From Anthonomus grandis grandis (taxonomy: Eukaryota > Arthropoda > Insecta > Coleoptera > Curculionidae), in assembly GCF_022605725.1 (NCBI RefSeq), contig NC_065549.1, forward strand, positions 29,217,690 to 29,281,689: DNA of 64,000 nt, read 5' to 3'. This document shows, in pieces, positions 35,551 through 48,000 of the stretch (position 1 is the first letter of the stretch; every line of letters starts with the position of its first letter). The notes under the pieces were generated by a model, which had not been told where the DNA came from, did no database searches, and was given only the letters and a program-made list of their open reading frames with translations. A program made the position numbers and the translations under genes.

Positions 35551-36075
35551 TGAGGATTGTCGTCAATAATCTCAAGAACTCTCTTCTACTGCATTTTCCA
35601 ACTTGTTTAATTAAAAGTCCCCTGTTAAATTTCAATTCAAACTCACAATTCCTCTTCACAACAATTCCTGTAAATATCCATCCTGTAAGAATATGTACAT
35701 TTTAAATGTTTCTAATAAACACATTAATAAAATATTTTTCCAATTTCCTTCAGACCCTATTGCAAGAAAAACATGTAGTGTGTTATGATACGTGAATTTA
35801 GAAGACTTGTAGGAACTATAGAATTTGTTCTGATGATTTTTTTCCAACGACCTGTCCTGGTCTCCTTTGAAATATCAAGTTCTAACTGAATATATAAAAC
35901 CAAATCAACTATTCTTCAATAAATCTATTCAAGTTAACACTTCTGTTGTTGCAAGAAAAACATCTGCAGGTTACGTAACTGAAACTGCTGAAATTTTGAC
36001 GACTAGGCATTAGTGGTGAGTCCACTTTATTATTCTCCTCTATGGGAAATAGAGGTCCAGTCCCCTTAACCCCAA
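35551..36075. other. Unassigned sequence
   Basis: May be the upstream part of the P-like element that follows, but no motif was recognised. Confidence 0.3.
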
Positions 36076-36079
36076 ACGG

Positions 36080-37420
36080 TGCTTCAGCCAATGCATTCAA
36101 AGAACTCTATAGGTTCAAAATCAATTACAGACTATTCTGAAGTATTCTTTTCTCCTATAGAAAAAAAATCTACCATGTGCAATCTGTCAAAAATAAGAGA
36201 GCTGAAGTTGCTTCATAAAACTCCCTTTATAATGATGGAAGATTTCAATTTATACAGGACAGCCTTTATCAAGTAAATAAGGAATTCCTTAATTCACAGT
36301 TGTTAAATGATAATCGTCCTCCTTCAGTACGGAGATGGTCGGGGAAAGACAAAGCTTTTGTCCTCTCAATTTTTAAAAGAATTCCACATTTTTACAAATT
36401 TTTATGACATTTTTTCCAACTGTCCTCTCTAAGGGCTCTCCAATAAATTCTTTCAAACATCATTTTATTTCAAATTCAGTGCAAACATTACAACTATCTT
36501 TAATACTAAAAATGCTCTTGTTAAAAACAAAATTGAATTTTAGAAGCGAAAGTTTGCCACTATATAGCACATTAAGCAAGCTTTTCAATGTGACAACTTA
36601 AAGAGCCTTAATAAATTAAAGGTAAATCATTTTAACTTAAGTGACACTTTTTTATCAATGAAAGCGTTGATTGAAGAGGCGTTCCCTTTTCAATCAACGA
36701 TGAAAGTTAGTGTTGCAGCTCAACAACTTAGCCACTCAGGAGATTTAAAATCTGAGTCTATTTACACTGCTGAGTTTTGTCGCCTAATTGATAATTTGGT
36801 CGATTCACTAAATAATTCACAATATATTAATAGTGATGTAAACAATATAGTTGTGCATTTCCAGTGCATTCCCATCACGAGAAGTTATGGTCAGGCATGT
36901 TTCCTAAATTAACTCCTATACAAACTATTTGCAGTTTGTTGCAGCTTTAAAAACTTTGAGTATAAATATCCTAGTTCTCTAACTTCAAAAAGTTTTAATT
37001 ATGAAGATGATTTATGTAAATCAATATTTACATAAATCTTGGTACTAAATAAATAACTAAATTTAATATTTACATAAACTTTGGTAAATTTTTACAAAAA
37101 TATGATGATAAACAAACTGATAACAACTTGGACCTTGACATTATTTAGCCTTCTGCTAATATTCACATGATTTTTGATAAGGATGATTGTTTTGCTATGC
37201 CTCACCATATGTCGCTGGTTATATTCTAAAAAAAAACAATTTTGATAATTGCACAACACACCACAATCATTTATATTTAAGGAAAGTACTGGAGCAGCAC
37301 CTATTTATCCAGTTTAAGGAAAATAATACAAGATTAAATTAACCTTCAAATCAATTATCACTTTTAGTAGATATTGTTCACGATAAATTATATAACTTTT
37401 TGGATATATATGGAAATTTG
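36080..37420 (+). pseudogene. P-element-like (THAP9-type) transposase remnant
   Basis: Pieces in different frames follow the order of P-type transposases. First a charged segment NLSKIRELKLLHKTPF. Then RPPSVRRWSGKDKAFVLSIF with KRIPHFYKFL (about 36313-36400), the W..eD...LSiY...p..Y..L pattern. Then LNKLKVNHFNLSDTFLSMKA, KVSVAAQQLSHS and TAEFCRLIDNLVDSLNN (36610-36820), matching the M.V..AAQ and TA.F....ND..D.LN blocks. Finally a possible VAGYILKKNNF (about 37205-37240). The N-terminal THAP zinc finger was not found and stops and frameshifts abound. It is an old fragment; the assignment to the P superfamily is from remembered family patterns. Confidence 0.55.
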
Positions 37421-39226
37421 ATGATTTCAGTTTTTGTGACACACATGACATTGTTAAACCCATTGTTAGAAGTATTACTTAATTAACAATCTATAAATAC
37501 TTGAAAAGGATCAAAATTAAAAAAACTTTAAATAGTGATGCAAAAAAAACAAAAAAAATATTCTGCCAATCAAAGATTCTAAGAAGAGGCTAAAAATTTC
37601 AAAACTGTATTATATTTTGAAGTAGTCGAATTTCTGTGATAATTAATGACTTAGATACTTACCTAGCTGTGATATATGATATTTTTATTTCTAGAATACT
37701 ACTAGATTTAATAAGGCTTTGCAGTATAATACCTATTTATTTAGGCATTTGTTTTGTCAATATTTTTTAGATGAATCATTTAGTCAATTTATTTATACGG
37801 TTGGCACTGCCTTATTTCATACCACTTGCTATGTTACTAAGATGAGGGAGAGGTATAGCGACCGAGAGAGCTGAGCACCCAGAATGGATCAGAATAAATG
37901 TTTTTGTGATATCTTGTTTTTTTTTAAGAGTTTATTTTTATGTTATGTCGACATTGGTCTTTTAGTTGAGTTTTTCTTTAATATTATACTTCCAAGTTGT
38001 GTTGTTAATATTATGAGAGATGAAGAAATATGTACTATGTAAGTGATATATGTTATACTATAATAAGTTGTTTTTGTTTTAAGAGTTTATTTTGTTTAGA
38101 AGATATATTGTTTTTTTTATATTGTTTTTAAGATCTGTTTTATTTTTCTTTAGGAAACAGAATCAAGTACATATTAAACAAAGGTAATTCATCCTCTATT
38201 GAATCTATATTTGTGTTAGTATATTTAATATAATATAATGATAATGTCCTTAGATATAGGTACGATAAGAAAATAGCACAAACATCTTTACAACCTTTTC
38301 TAATTTGTTTGGGTTGAGGTAGTTCAGTAATAACAAAATACTTTTAAACAATTTTGGATTAATTCTAATTTATATAATGTCTGTTATAATAAATTCTAGC
38401 ACATGTATGTATATAAATTTCAGTCATTATTTTTTAGAAAAATCCATTAATAAATATATTAAGGAAAAACACTGTTTAATTTCCATTTTGTAATTGGTAA
38501 TCTGTATTACACTATTGTTAACTGATTATTGCAGTACATTTACTTATTTAGATATGTAAAATAAAGCTGAAAGAGTTTTATTTTATCCAGATCACTATCT
38601 GATGTTAACACCTAATCTATTTTTTATCAGATTACTAATAGAAAGTAGGACCTTTTTAATAAGGTTTCTGCTCTAGATATTGCGATTAAATAATAAAATT
38701 ATGAGATTTCTTATCAAATAAAATTTGAATTTGCCCGCCTTAATTTGGACACGCCTTTATACCATTTTGATTGATCGAATTAGGTACGTCAAACTATCAA
38801 GTTAGTTACAATAGTTACCCTTACCAAGCGAGAGGACGCTAGTAGATTTGTCAGAAGGATTTCTATCAGTTTGTATGCAGCCACCACTTCTCCATATATT
38901 TGTGTTTTGTGGTTAGTGGGCGTTTGACTTTGATGGAGTTATTTACTGTTTTATTTCTAATAAAAATAAAATATAAGCTTTGATGAAAGTAGAAAAAATT
39001 AAACACTATACAAAAACGCAGGAACGGATCTAGAAAATATTTTTGAGGGAGGGGAGAGGAGTTTATTTGAAAAATCCTTTCACGAAAGACCATTGTCACG
39101 GACTACAAATTTCAGTACACAGTAAATAGACACGTAAAAGACATGCAGTTCAAATAATCTATATAGACTATAGAGTATTTCGACTACTCATCTATTACCT
39201 TAACTATTTATATTTACAGTAACAAA
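37421..39226. other. AT-rich non-coding sequence
   Basis: No gene recognised. Runs such as GTTTTTTTTATATTG near 38105 are low-complexity. Confidence 0.4.
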
Positions 39227-39234
39227 GAGAAAAG

Positions 39235-40718
39235 ACGTCATGGAAGTTAGCAACAGAATCAGAAACGAAAATCAAATTTTTACAGTCGCCCAGATAAGTT
39301 CTGCACGCAATCTATTTTTTTTGCATATTTAAGGATTAAATCTGAAAACATCTAAAATAAAGTTAAGAGAAAAACTATAATTACATATAAACAAAAAAAG
39401 TGTATATTTGAATTTTTTTTCGGTATAAAAGATAAATATTTGTAAAATAATAAATAACTTAAAAAAATCACAGTAATTGTTAAACATTTTGTTACACCTT
39501 CAAACTTGGTGTATAAATTAAAGGTAATAAAATACACGATATATATCAGAGACACACGTTTTTTCAGGGGATGAAGGGGTGTAAGCCACCCCCAAATAGT
39601 TTAAAAAATTTTAGTAATTAGTAATAATTTTGTTACACATTCAAACTTGGTGTATAAATGAAAGATAATAAAATACACCATATATCTCAGAGACACACGT
39701 TTTTTCAGGGGACGAAGGGGTGTAAGTCACCCCCAAATTACTTAAAAAATCGTAGTAATTAGTACTAATTTTGTTACACCTTCAAACTTAGCATATAAAT
39801 GAAAGATAGTAAAATACACGATATATCTCAGAGACACACGTTTTTTCAGGGGATGAAGGGGTGTAAGCCACCCCCAAATAGTTTAAAAAAATGTAGTAAT
39901 TAGTAGTAATTTTGTTACACCTTCAAACTTGGCATATAAATGAAAATAATAAAATACACCATATATCTCAGAGACGCACGTTTTTTTCGTATATTTTATT
40001 ATCTTTCATTTATACATCATGTTTGAAACTGTAACAAAATTATTACTAATTACTACAATTTTTTAAACTATTTGGGGGTGGCTTACACCCCTCCATCCCC
40101 TGAAAAAATGTGTGTCTCTGAGATATATGGTGTATTTTATTATCTTTCATTTATATGCCAAACTTGAAGGTGTAACAAAATTAGTACTAATTACTACGAT
40201 TTTTTAAGTAATTTGGAGATGGCTTACACCCCTTCGTCCCCTGAAAAAACGTGTGTCTCTGAGATATATGGTGTATTTTATTATCTTTCATTTATACACC
40301 AAGTTTGAATGTGTAACAAAATTATTACTAATTACTACAATTTTTTAAACTATTTAGGGTGGCTTACACCCCTTCATCCCCTGAAAAAACGTGTGTCTCT
40401 GATATATATCGTGTATTTTATTACCTTTGATTTATACACCAAGTTTGAAGGTGTAACAAAAGGTTTAACAATTACTGTGATTTTTTTAAGTTATTTATTA
40501 TTTTACAAACATTTATCTTTTATACCGAAAAAAAAAATCAAATCTACACTTTTTTTGTCTCTATGTAATTATAGTTTTTCTCTTAACTTTATTTTAGATG
40601 TTTAAAATCAGATTTAATCCTTAAATATGCAAAAAAATAGATTGCGTGCAGAACTTATCTGGGCGACTGTAAAAATTTGATTTTCATTTCTGATTCTGTT
40701 TCTAACTTCCATGACGTG
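39235..40718. mobile_element. Fold-back element made of tandem repeats
   Basis: The whole 1.48 kb is one near-perfect palindrome centred at about 39975. Its outer ends are ACGTCATGGAAGTTAG and the reverse complement, and there is almost no unique centre. Each arm has about 310 bases of unique sequence at the outside, then three to four copies of a 141-bp unit. The 8-base sequence GAGAAAAG lies directly outside both ends (39227-39234 and 40719-40726), as expected of a target duplication. No coding potential. The arrangement resembles Drosophila FB-type elements in form; no sequence relationship is claimed. Confidence 0.85.
39547..40401. repeat. 141-bp tandem units in inverted halves
   Basis: The phrase CAGAGACACACGTTTTTTCA starts at 39547, 39688, 39829 and (changed) 39969. 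Its reverse complement ends at 40120, 40261 and 40401. Spacing is 140-141 bases. Each unit also contains a GGGGTGTAAGCCACCCCC imperfect hairpin and TTTGTTACACCTTCAAACTT. Confidence 0.9.
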
Positions 40719-40726
40719 GAGAAAAG

Positions 40727-41389
40727 TACTATGTGTTGCCTATTTTAAAACTTTATGTGGAATTCTTGCTACTGTTGGAATCGGATTGCCTTAATATTAA
40801 TAATTCAGATGCAATAGTGCTCATTTTGTTCCTCAAACTTTTAAAATAGTCTTTACATCGTGTTCTGCTTCGGTTTACTCAAAAGTACAGTAATCTTTTG
40901 AAACGTGTAGTGAATTTTTTCTGTGTTCATTGCAATGTGAGTAGAACAATATGAGGTAAAAAAGGAAAATCAAAAACTAAAACAGTTGAAGGTCTATCAT
41001 AGTCATAGTTTTGTATAATACTGCAAAGTAAGATAAAATTCAATATTCTTTTTATTCCATAATGTTCAATATTTTAGTTTCAATTTTTCTGATAAATGAT
41101 TCATGAGCTAAATGATACCGAAGGGTAAATATTTTAAGTGTATTTCAAAATCAAGTTATAAAATCTACTTCAACTCAATAGGCACAATACAATTCAATGT
41201 TCATCTGGATGAACCTGTTAATCATTGAAAATGTATACTTAATAAAAGCAGTTGAGCACCATTTACAAAGTAATGTCTAGTCTTCTTTTCTTTTTTTCGC
41301 ATGAATATCCAATATTTGTTCACTGGTCACTAGAATATCACGCTGAATATTGATGAACACTAACCAACAGACATGGTTTTGTGCAATTC
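40727..41389. other. AT-rich non-coding sequence
   Basis: Nothing recognised. Confidence 0.4.
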
Positions 41390-41735
41390 AACTTCATCAA
41401 TGTCTACACAATTTGTTGAAATAACATTTTGTATTTTGGAAGGTAGACCTCGTTGATTTAAGAATATCGATTCAAGCTTTCCAGAGTACTTGTCCAAGAA
41501 TAGAATATATATTGATCACCTATAGGATGATATCACACTCTTTAGGATTTCCTGGATAGTCGCCCCGCCTTTTCTGACGTTCTGCTTGTCGAGGAACAAT
41601 CAGCACGATATTAATCGATTTAGCAACGTATATCGCTGATTCGAAAATTTTTCCGAATGTTTCAGCTGCTTTGGTAGGCATATCCTTTATTTCATCCAGG
41701 ACGTCATTCGCGTCTTCAATGCTGTCACTCATTAT
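41390..41735 (-). pseudogene. hAT-like (52-kDa-repressor-type) transposase fragment
   Basis: A 70-codon frame from 41732 reads ANDVLDEIKDMPTKAAETFG, then SINIVLIVPRQAERQKRRGD and YPGNPKE. The last part matches the PR....RQ..R.N pattern shortly before the dimerisation region of hAT-derived proteins such as the 52-kDa repressor family. Similarity continues frameshifted as LNQRGLPSKIQNVISTN to about 41390. Only the region before the C-terminal dimerisation domain remains. Confidence 0.5.
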
Positions 41736-42263
41736 GGTCTTCTTTTTGTAAATTAAGACTCAAACTTTTAGTTAATCTGAAAATTGGTTTGAAGACTGTC
41801 ATTGAAACTATATTTGTTCATTCGAAGTGAAGCAAGCCTAAAAGACTCATTTAAAAATTATTCGGAAGGCCGATACTTCGAGTGGCGAGGTCCAGATCCC
41901 TCGGACCTCCGTCTGGATCCGTCCCTGCAAAAAATAATATTAAAACTCTTAAAAATAACCTTAACAAAAATGAGTTATTTAAATAAAAGGCTCTCCTTTC
42001 TTTTTCTTTGGCTGAACAATAAATTAAAATTACATTAAAGCCATTTCGTTTTTTCAAAAGAGTTTCTGGTGAAATGGCATTGGGACATTCAACAATTTTC
42101 TGCCGCAACTCCTATAAATTTGGTATATTGGTTTTGTTAAACTTGGTTGGCTTACTAAATTCGTGTTTGTAAATGGTCAAAGTCCTTAAGATAATCCTAA
42201 AAATAAGAGTTATTTGGGAATAAACCTGGAGATCTAGGAGGCCATTTATTATTACCAGTCCTA
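41736..42263. other. Non-coding sequence
   Basis: Overlapping frames on both strands at 41802-42108 have no motif. A somewhat GC-richer patch (41876-41930, around TCCCTCGGACCTCCGTCTGG) is unexplained. Confidence 0.4.
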
Positions 42264-42800
42264 CTAGTAAGATCTAAAACATTCTCCTTCTTTCCAGACA
42301 GTACTCTCTATCTCCTGCTGGACTCCCATCCTAGGTAAATCTGGTGCGAGAGCATTTTTAAATCTTTTTCTCGGTCTATCCATTAATTTCCTGCAATCTG
42401 GTTTCCAAAGAATACTATCTTTATCAATCTGTGATTTTCCCATCTTATTACATAACCTGCCCATCTTATTTGGTTAGCTTTCATGTCTAACTGTTTTTTC
42501 TGCCATAAAATGCCGCCAATTTAGCATAGTGATGTCTTTTTGACATTCCTGCTGTTCCATCTCTATTGGGTCCAAGAATCATTATGACAACTTTCCTTTC
42601 ATTAAGACAAGAATCTTATTTATTTCCCCTTGATTGAGGATCCAGGTTTCGCTGCCAAAACTAACTGCTGGGTAAATTATTGCCCTGTACAAAGTTAGTT
42701 TGGATTATCTCTTTAGTAGTTTAGATTGCAATAGTGTTCTGATAGAGTATAACCTCCTATTTACCGCCATGATTACCGCTCCGAGGTATCTTAACCACTT
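42264..42800 (-). pseudogene. LINE fragment, endonuclease/RT C-terminal region
   Basis: Minus-strand pieces read NERKVVIMILGPNRDGTAGM (about 42600-42540), MGRLCNKMGKSQIDKDSILW and RKLMDRPRKRFKNAL (42464-42340). They match the C-terminal ERK.LR.I.GP, RW.GHV.RM..... and GRP..RW blocks of widespread arthropod RT pseudogenes. A preceding piece resembles LYRAIIYP..S.GSETWILN. Heavily decayed. Confidence 0.65.
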
Positions 42801-44673
42801 CGAAGTTGAACTCCTTAATATAGTAATAATAATAGTGCTTCATAAAGAATATGCCACTAATGGCCCAAGTTTGAATATCTTTGCTGTTTGTATAGACTTT
42901 GACAGGTTAATAAAAAAAATTGAATTTGGTTCGTTACGTTTAATTTGTAGTATATTAAAAGCAAATAAATCGTGATATTTTTTCTTTTTATATTTTTTTA
43001 TTTACAAATATAAAATAATAACATGTATAACAATATTCATCTTAAGTACATTCTTATAGTAAATAATTGGCGATTGGCTTTTGTAGGTACCTAAGTAATG
43101 GCACTAATATATAATCTATAATACGATGAGAAAATCTATTAAGTTTTAAGGTATACTTTTGTTAAACCATACCTTGACGAAACACTTGATTTTTTTTTGT
43201 AAAAAGAGTATTAAGTATATAAAACTCTGGCAATAGCCTGACAAAAGTCTAAGCTAAAAAAAATTAGAGTTCATGTTACATTAAAATCAATAATAGTCCA
43301 CACGTCAAAAACATTAATAAAATTTTCTTAAAAGCTCCATATTATAATTTGACATATTTAGCATCCTACGGTAACATTGGATGAAGCACATATAACTTTG
43401 ATCGATATAAGGGGAAGCGGAAACAAATACCAAAACTATAGGTATGTACATAGAGCCTATGGAAACCACCTTAAGCTGATTTTTAAAAAATATTGTTCGC
43501 AATATTAATGGAAAATTATAGGTTTTATTAAATAACGATTAATACGAAGCAAAAAAAAACTAATCGCGAACTATATTTATAACTTTTTTGATCTTGCCCA
43601 TGAAATACTTTTTACAAAATAAACTTTGGTGGACACTAAAAATAGGCAGGAAAGATCAAAGCAAAGAGAAAGAAGATGAAAGATTAAAAAAAAGCAAAAA
43701 CTTAGTTGATCGGAGGAAAATATGTACTTACAGCTTATGTGGCATACAAATTTAGAGAGATAATAGCTTTCCCGGAAACTTGAACGATGGATAATAATTA
43801 TGTGCCATAACGCAAACTAAAGACAGGACGTAGCACTTTAAGGAACTGTATAGATGTAAAGTTGCAAATTTATTATGTATGTAAGACAAAATTGGTTAAG
43901 CAAGCTTAATACCAAAACTAACCACCATTTTGCAATATTTGAGTCCTAAATATTACCAATTTGTATCCTAAGGCTTATTACTTTTGGTTATTACGTGATT
44001 TCTACTTTCACCTTATTGTTGCCAAAGTATGGCTTTATGTTATTACAAAATTAATTCAACTAACCTATTTTCAACTGGATTGATATTTAATATCACCTAT
44101 ATGCAAAGTAATATCCTTATATGGAATTAATGATATGATTTTTGATTGTATTTTGTGCTAAATATTACTTTAAAAATCAAACGAGTTTCATAGCAATGAT
44201 TTTAATACTAGTATTTTTTATAGACATTCTTTTTTTTAACATTATCTTAGAGTTTTATGTCGATTCTGTTGAGTCTGAATTTCTTTACATTTTTGGAGAG
44301 TATCTAGAACACTTAATATTTGTGAAAATTCTTCTCTTACCAATAAGTTATTTAGTCTTTCTTGAAACATTTGGGAAACAATAAATATTTTGACACTTTG
44401 GCAATGTCCAATACTAAAAGCTAAAATATTGTCAAAGTTACAACTATTCAATTTCTGCACATAATTATTAAGTTACTTAAATAATTTATATTACGATTTA
44501 TATTTAAAATATAAAACAATAAATTATAAAACTTAAAACTCGATAAATAATAATAAGAAACACGATAAAATCAGCTACTATCTACAAGAGAGCTACAAAA
44601 AAGATCTTAATAATAAATATACTAAATTACTAAATTCTTATCACAATTCAATTTGAAGATCAAACAAATTTCT
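42801..44673. other. Intergenic sequence downstream of Pvr
   Basis: AT-rich. It should contain the Pvr 3' UTR and polyadenylation site immediately left of 44674, but no unambiguous AATAAA on the minus strand was picked out. The overlapping frames at 44142-44460 are without motifs. Confidence 0.4.
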
Positions 44674-45002
44674 TCAGACTTCAATGGAGTCCCACATACC
44701 GTCATCACCATTTACATATTGGTGTTTGCCTTGTAGATCCATATCAGCAGGATATTTGCCTGCCTCTTTAAAATTACTATGTACAAAATTATTATTGCCT
44801 GATGGCTTGTTATTAAAATTATTTCTAGGCTGCCGATCTGGACTGCCTTCAGTACTCTTTGGTTTCAAAGACTCGTTCGACGACATGTAGATATAACTTG
44901 GATTTGATATACTATCTACTGGAATGTTTGGCACTAAATATCCATTCTCACATTCTTCGCCTTCGTTGTGCGAATATAACATTGGTCTTAGTTCATGTAA
45001 AC
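44674..45002 (-). CDS. Pvr: Pvr exon, C-terminal tail and stop
   Basis: Acceptor TTTTTTAG at 45010-45003. Encodes LHELRPMLYSHNEGEECENG to MWDSIEV, stop at 44674. The tail is low-complexity (Asn, Ser, Pro) with tyrosines in signalling contexts: YIYM (YxxM, PI3-kinase type), QYVNG (YxN, Grb2 type) and GYLVP. Binding roles are inferred from motif alone. Confidence 0.85.
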
Positions 45003-48000
45003 CTAAAAAATAAATCGTATAAAAACCATAATTTTAAATAAATATTAATATGAAATAATATGTTATTGAACGATAAAGGGATTTTTACTTAGAACATTGA
45101 AATGCTAGAATTAGCGTTCGACCGTGGAACTATGGGTAGTTTGTTTGCTTGCAACATCTCTGGTGCAATGATGCCAAATGTTTATGTAGAAATGCAAAAA
45201 AATACTTTATAATATCATAAAAATTTGTTACTTATTTTGACAGGCACACGACAATACTACTATTCGCCTTTGATAAAATATGAAGCATTTTTTTAAATAA
45301 AGTATGTTAAGATACTCTATAAAGAAGTCAATATTCAAAGTTAAATGAATGTAGATATGGTATATTAGAGAAAAAGGCAACAACATCGCAACGCCACTCG
45401 ATCGCATAGTTGAATCCAATGGATACAAAGGATCTTTAGCAGTGACTGTGACAGTGAAAATATGTATATTATAAATATTTATTAATAATAGATTATGCTT
45501 TAAATGTAATCAATATTACCGTTCATGAACTCTTTATGCGTTTTTTTCATTCGAGTAAAGGTACCTATCTAATAAAAAGTATTTTTATGAGAAATAAATA
45601 TTTTATAATTAATTATTACAAAATTCTTAATAATTCATGTTTTACCATACAAATTATTAAAGTTTTAATATGCCGTTTTCTGCCAAGATAACAAAAAACG
45701 AAAATCAGTCCTATTAATAAAACCATGGACAAAACTCAAGTTTTTTATTTTTTATAGTCTATTAACAGATAAGTATTTTCAAAAAAATATTTAAATTAAG
45801 AAATATAAAGATTCTTGTGTTTCACACACTTCAAGTTCAAGTTTTTATTTAGATTTATTTCTATAATCCCCTGTTCTATCATTATGATGACGGTTCTCCT
45901 TTGATATGATGTTGACTCAAATCAGACCTTTTTAAACCGAAAAATTAATGAAAAAACACACAACTTAACAAATGCCGGATGTAAACATAAAGTCCTTTGA
46001 CAAACCAACATTTCGCGTATCAATGAGCTTTTGCTGCGGTGTTGCCATTCCAAATTTTTTAGAAGCGGTTTTACGAGTTTTTTAATTTTAAATTCAAAAT
46101 CCGACACAAATAAATTAAAATAACATTATTATATGTGTTAATATATAGCTGAAAATATCCTCTTTTGAAAATGTGTGTAAACTTGACAATAGAGAATCAG
46201 TGAATATTTTTGTAAGCAAAATACCGCCCTTGCCCCTGAGCATGTCTTTCAATTTTTTAAGAATAACCACTAACCTTAGCAATTAATATAATGTTATAAT
46301 GTTATCTGTTCATATTTTAATTTATTTAAGATATAATCACGAACTTCGTTATTAACCTATTAATTTATTCTTACCTAAAGTATGATCACTGGTCCTTTCT
46401 TTTTGGAAACTAAATACATCATTATCGCAAATAACCGGATTAAAAATATTTCTCGTTTTATCTGGCTCCATAGAACGGTACCCTTCAGGAGCCTTTGATG
46501 ATTTAAAGCTGTTGTCTTGATTCTCCATAAAAACATCTGCATTAGCATAACGTGGGCCAGGAGTTGAAAGATTTTCAAATGTGGGTGGATTTAACATGCC
46601 CAAGTAATCTTCATCCGCTTTTTCAATATTCATTTGAAGGTATGGATCATTTATCTCTACGTAATGCTAAAAATCAAAATTTAAACGCTTATAAAAATCG
46701 GAAAAGCTAAAAATAAGAAGCCTTAGTACTTATAATAACAACAGTTTACATATTTTTTTGCATATTACTCAAGAAAAGATCGGTAATATATACAGGGTGT
46801 CCATTTAATATCGCGGTGCTCAATTGCTGCTAAATCTTGAAAAGAAAAAATCTTTAATAGAGGGAATATTAATTGAGTTAGAGGCGCTACTTTTTAAAAT
46901 TAGTTTGGTTGATACAGGGTATCCCAAAAAAGCGTGGTAGATATTTTTTTTCTTTTTTAATAGAACCACCTATTTTTTTTCCAAAATAGGAGTCTCATTT
47001 AACTCTCTCTTTAACCCTAAAATTATTTTGCCCTAAAATGCGACGTTGCCTAGTTATTAACAATTAAAAAAAATTTTCAAGAAAATCAATGTTTCACTTA
47101 AATATTAATATTTACCACCGACATTTTTAATTTTTTTCCTTGGGAGTCCTTGGCTAAGTTGATTTTATCTTTCGAAATTCCAAAATTAATTTTTTTTAAA
47201 CGGGGTGATGAAAATCGTTACTCAAATAATGATATTTTCAATTCAATTTTGCGCAATTTTTTTTAAATGGAACACCCAGTATTTAGTAACTCGTTTTGAT
47301 AGAACATTCTTTTATCTTTAATTTTATAGCAATAAATTTGCCATTATCTCTAATTGTTTTCTCAAAATTTATTCTTAAAGGAAAAATGACATTTTTTTCA
47401 TAGACATTATTATTATATTAGAGCACACTGGAAGCCTAGAATATAAAAAACAAACTAGAACAGAAACAGTTTTAAATAAAGAAATTAAATTGGCATTTAC
47501 CAATAGAAAATCCGAAAATTAGAGTAAAACAAACACGTACTTACAAATACAGAAATCTTCCGTAGGAAAATGCCACAAGAAAAATAAATATCACTCCCAT
47601 CAAGTTCAATTACATCAAGGATTCACCAAAAACATTAACAACATTAATAAGAAACATTATAAATAAGTCGTATCATAAAAATTGCTCAAAATGTCTACCG
47701 TTTTTCTCCAAACACAAATCAGCCGTACGTGCGAAAGATCTTCTAGCTACACGAAGCGTGAAAGGCGTAATACGTCTAAAAGACTCTTGTATGCGCTCCA
47801 CCATATCTTCCCTAGTAGATTTCCACACTTCCCCATAAGAAGAAATCCAGACACGTTAATTCTGGTGACCTAGGAGGCCATCCAGTGGGACCTATCCAAG
47901 TTTAATAAATATATATATAAAAAAGTTAATTTTAATAACTAACCTAGCCTTTCAATTCATCTATTACCAAATTGGTGTATGATATGTTCCCTGACATTTG

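Noticed and set aside
39235..40718. Bases 40309-40605 and 39352-39555 as protein-coding genes
   Set aside because: Both frames are mirror copies within the fold-back palindrome and have no protein-like features.
44142..44460. Overlapping open frames on both strands left of the Pvr stop
   Set aside because: No motif, AT-driven composition, and location expected for 3' UTR or intergenic DNA.
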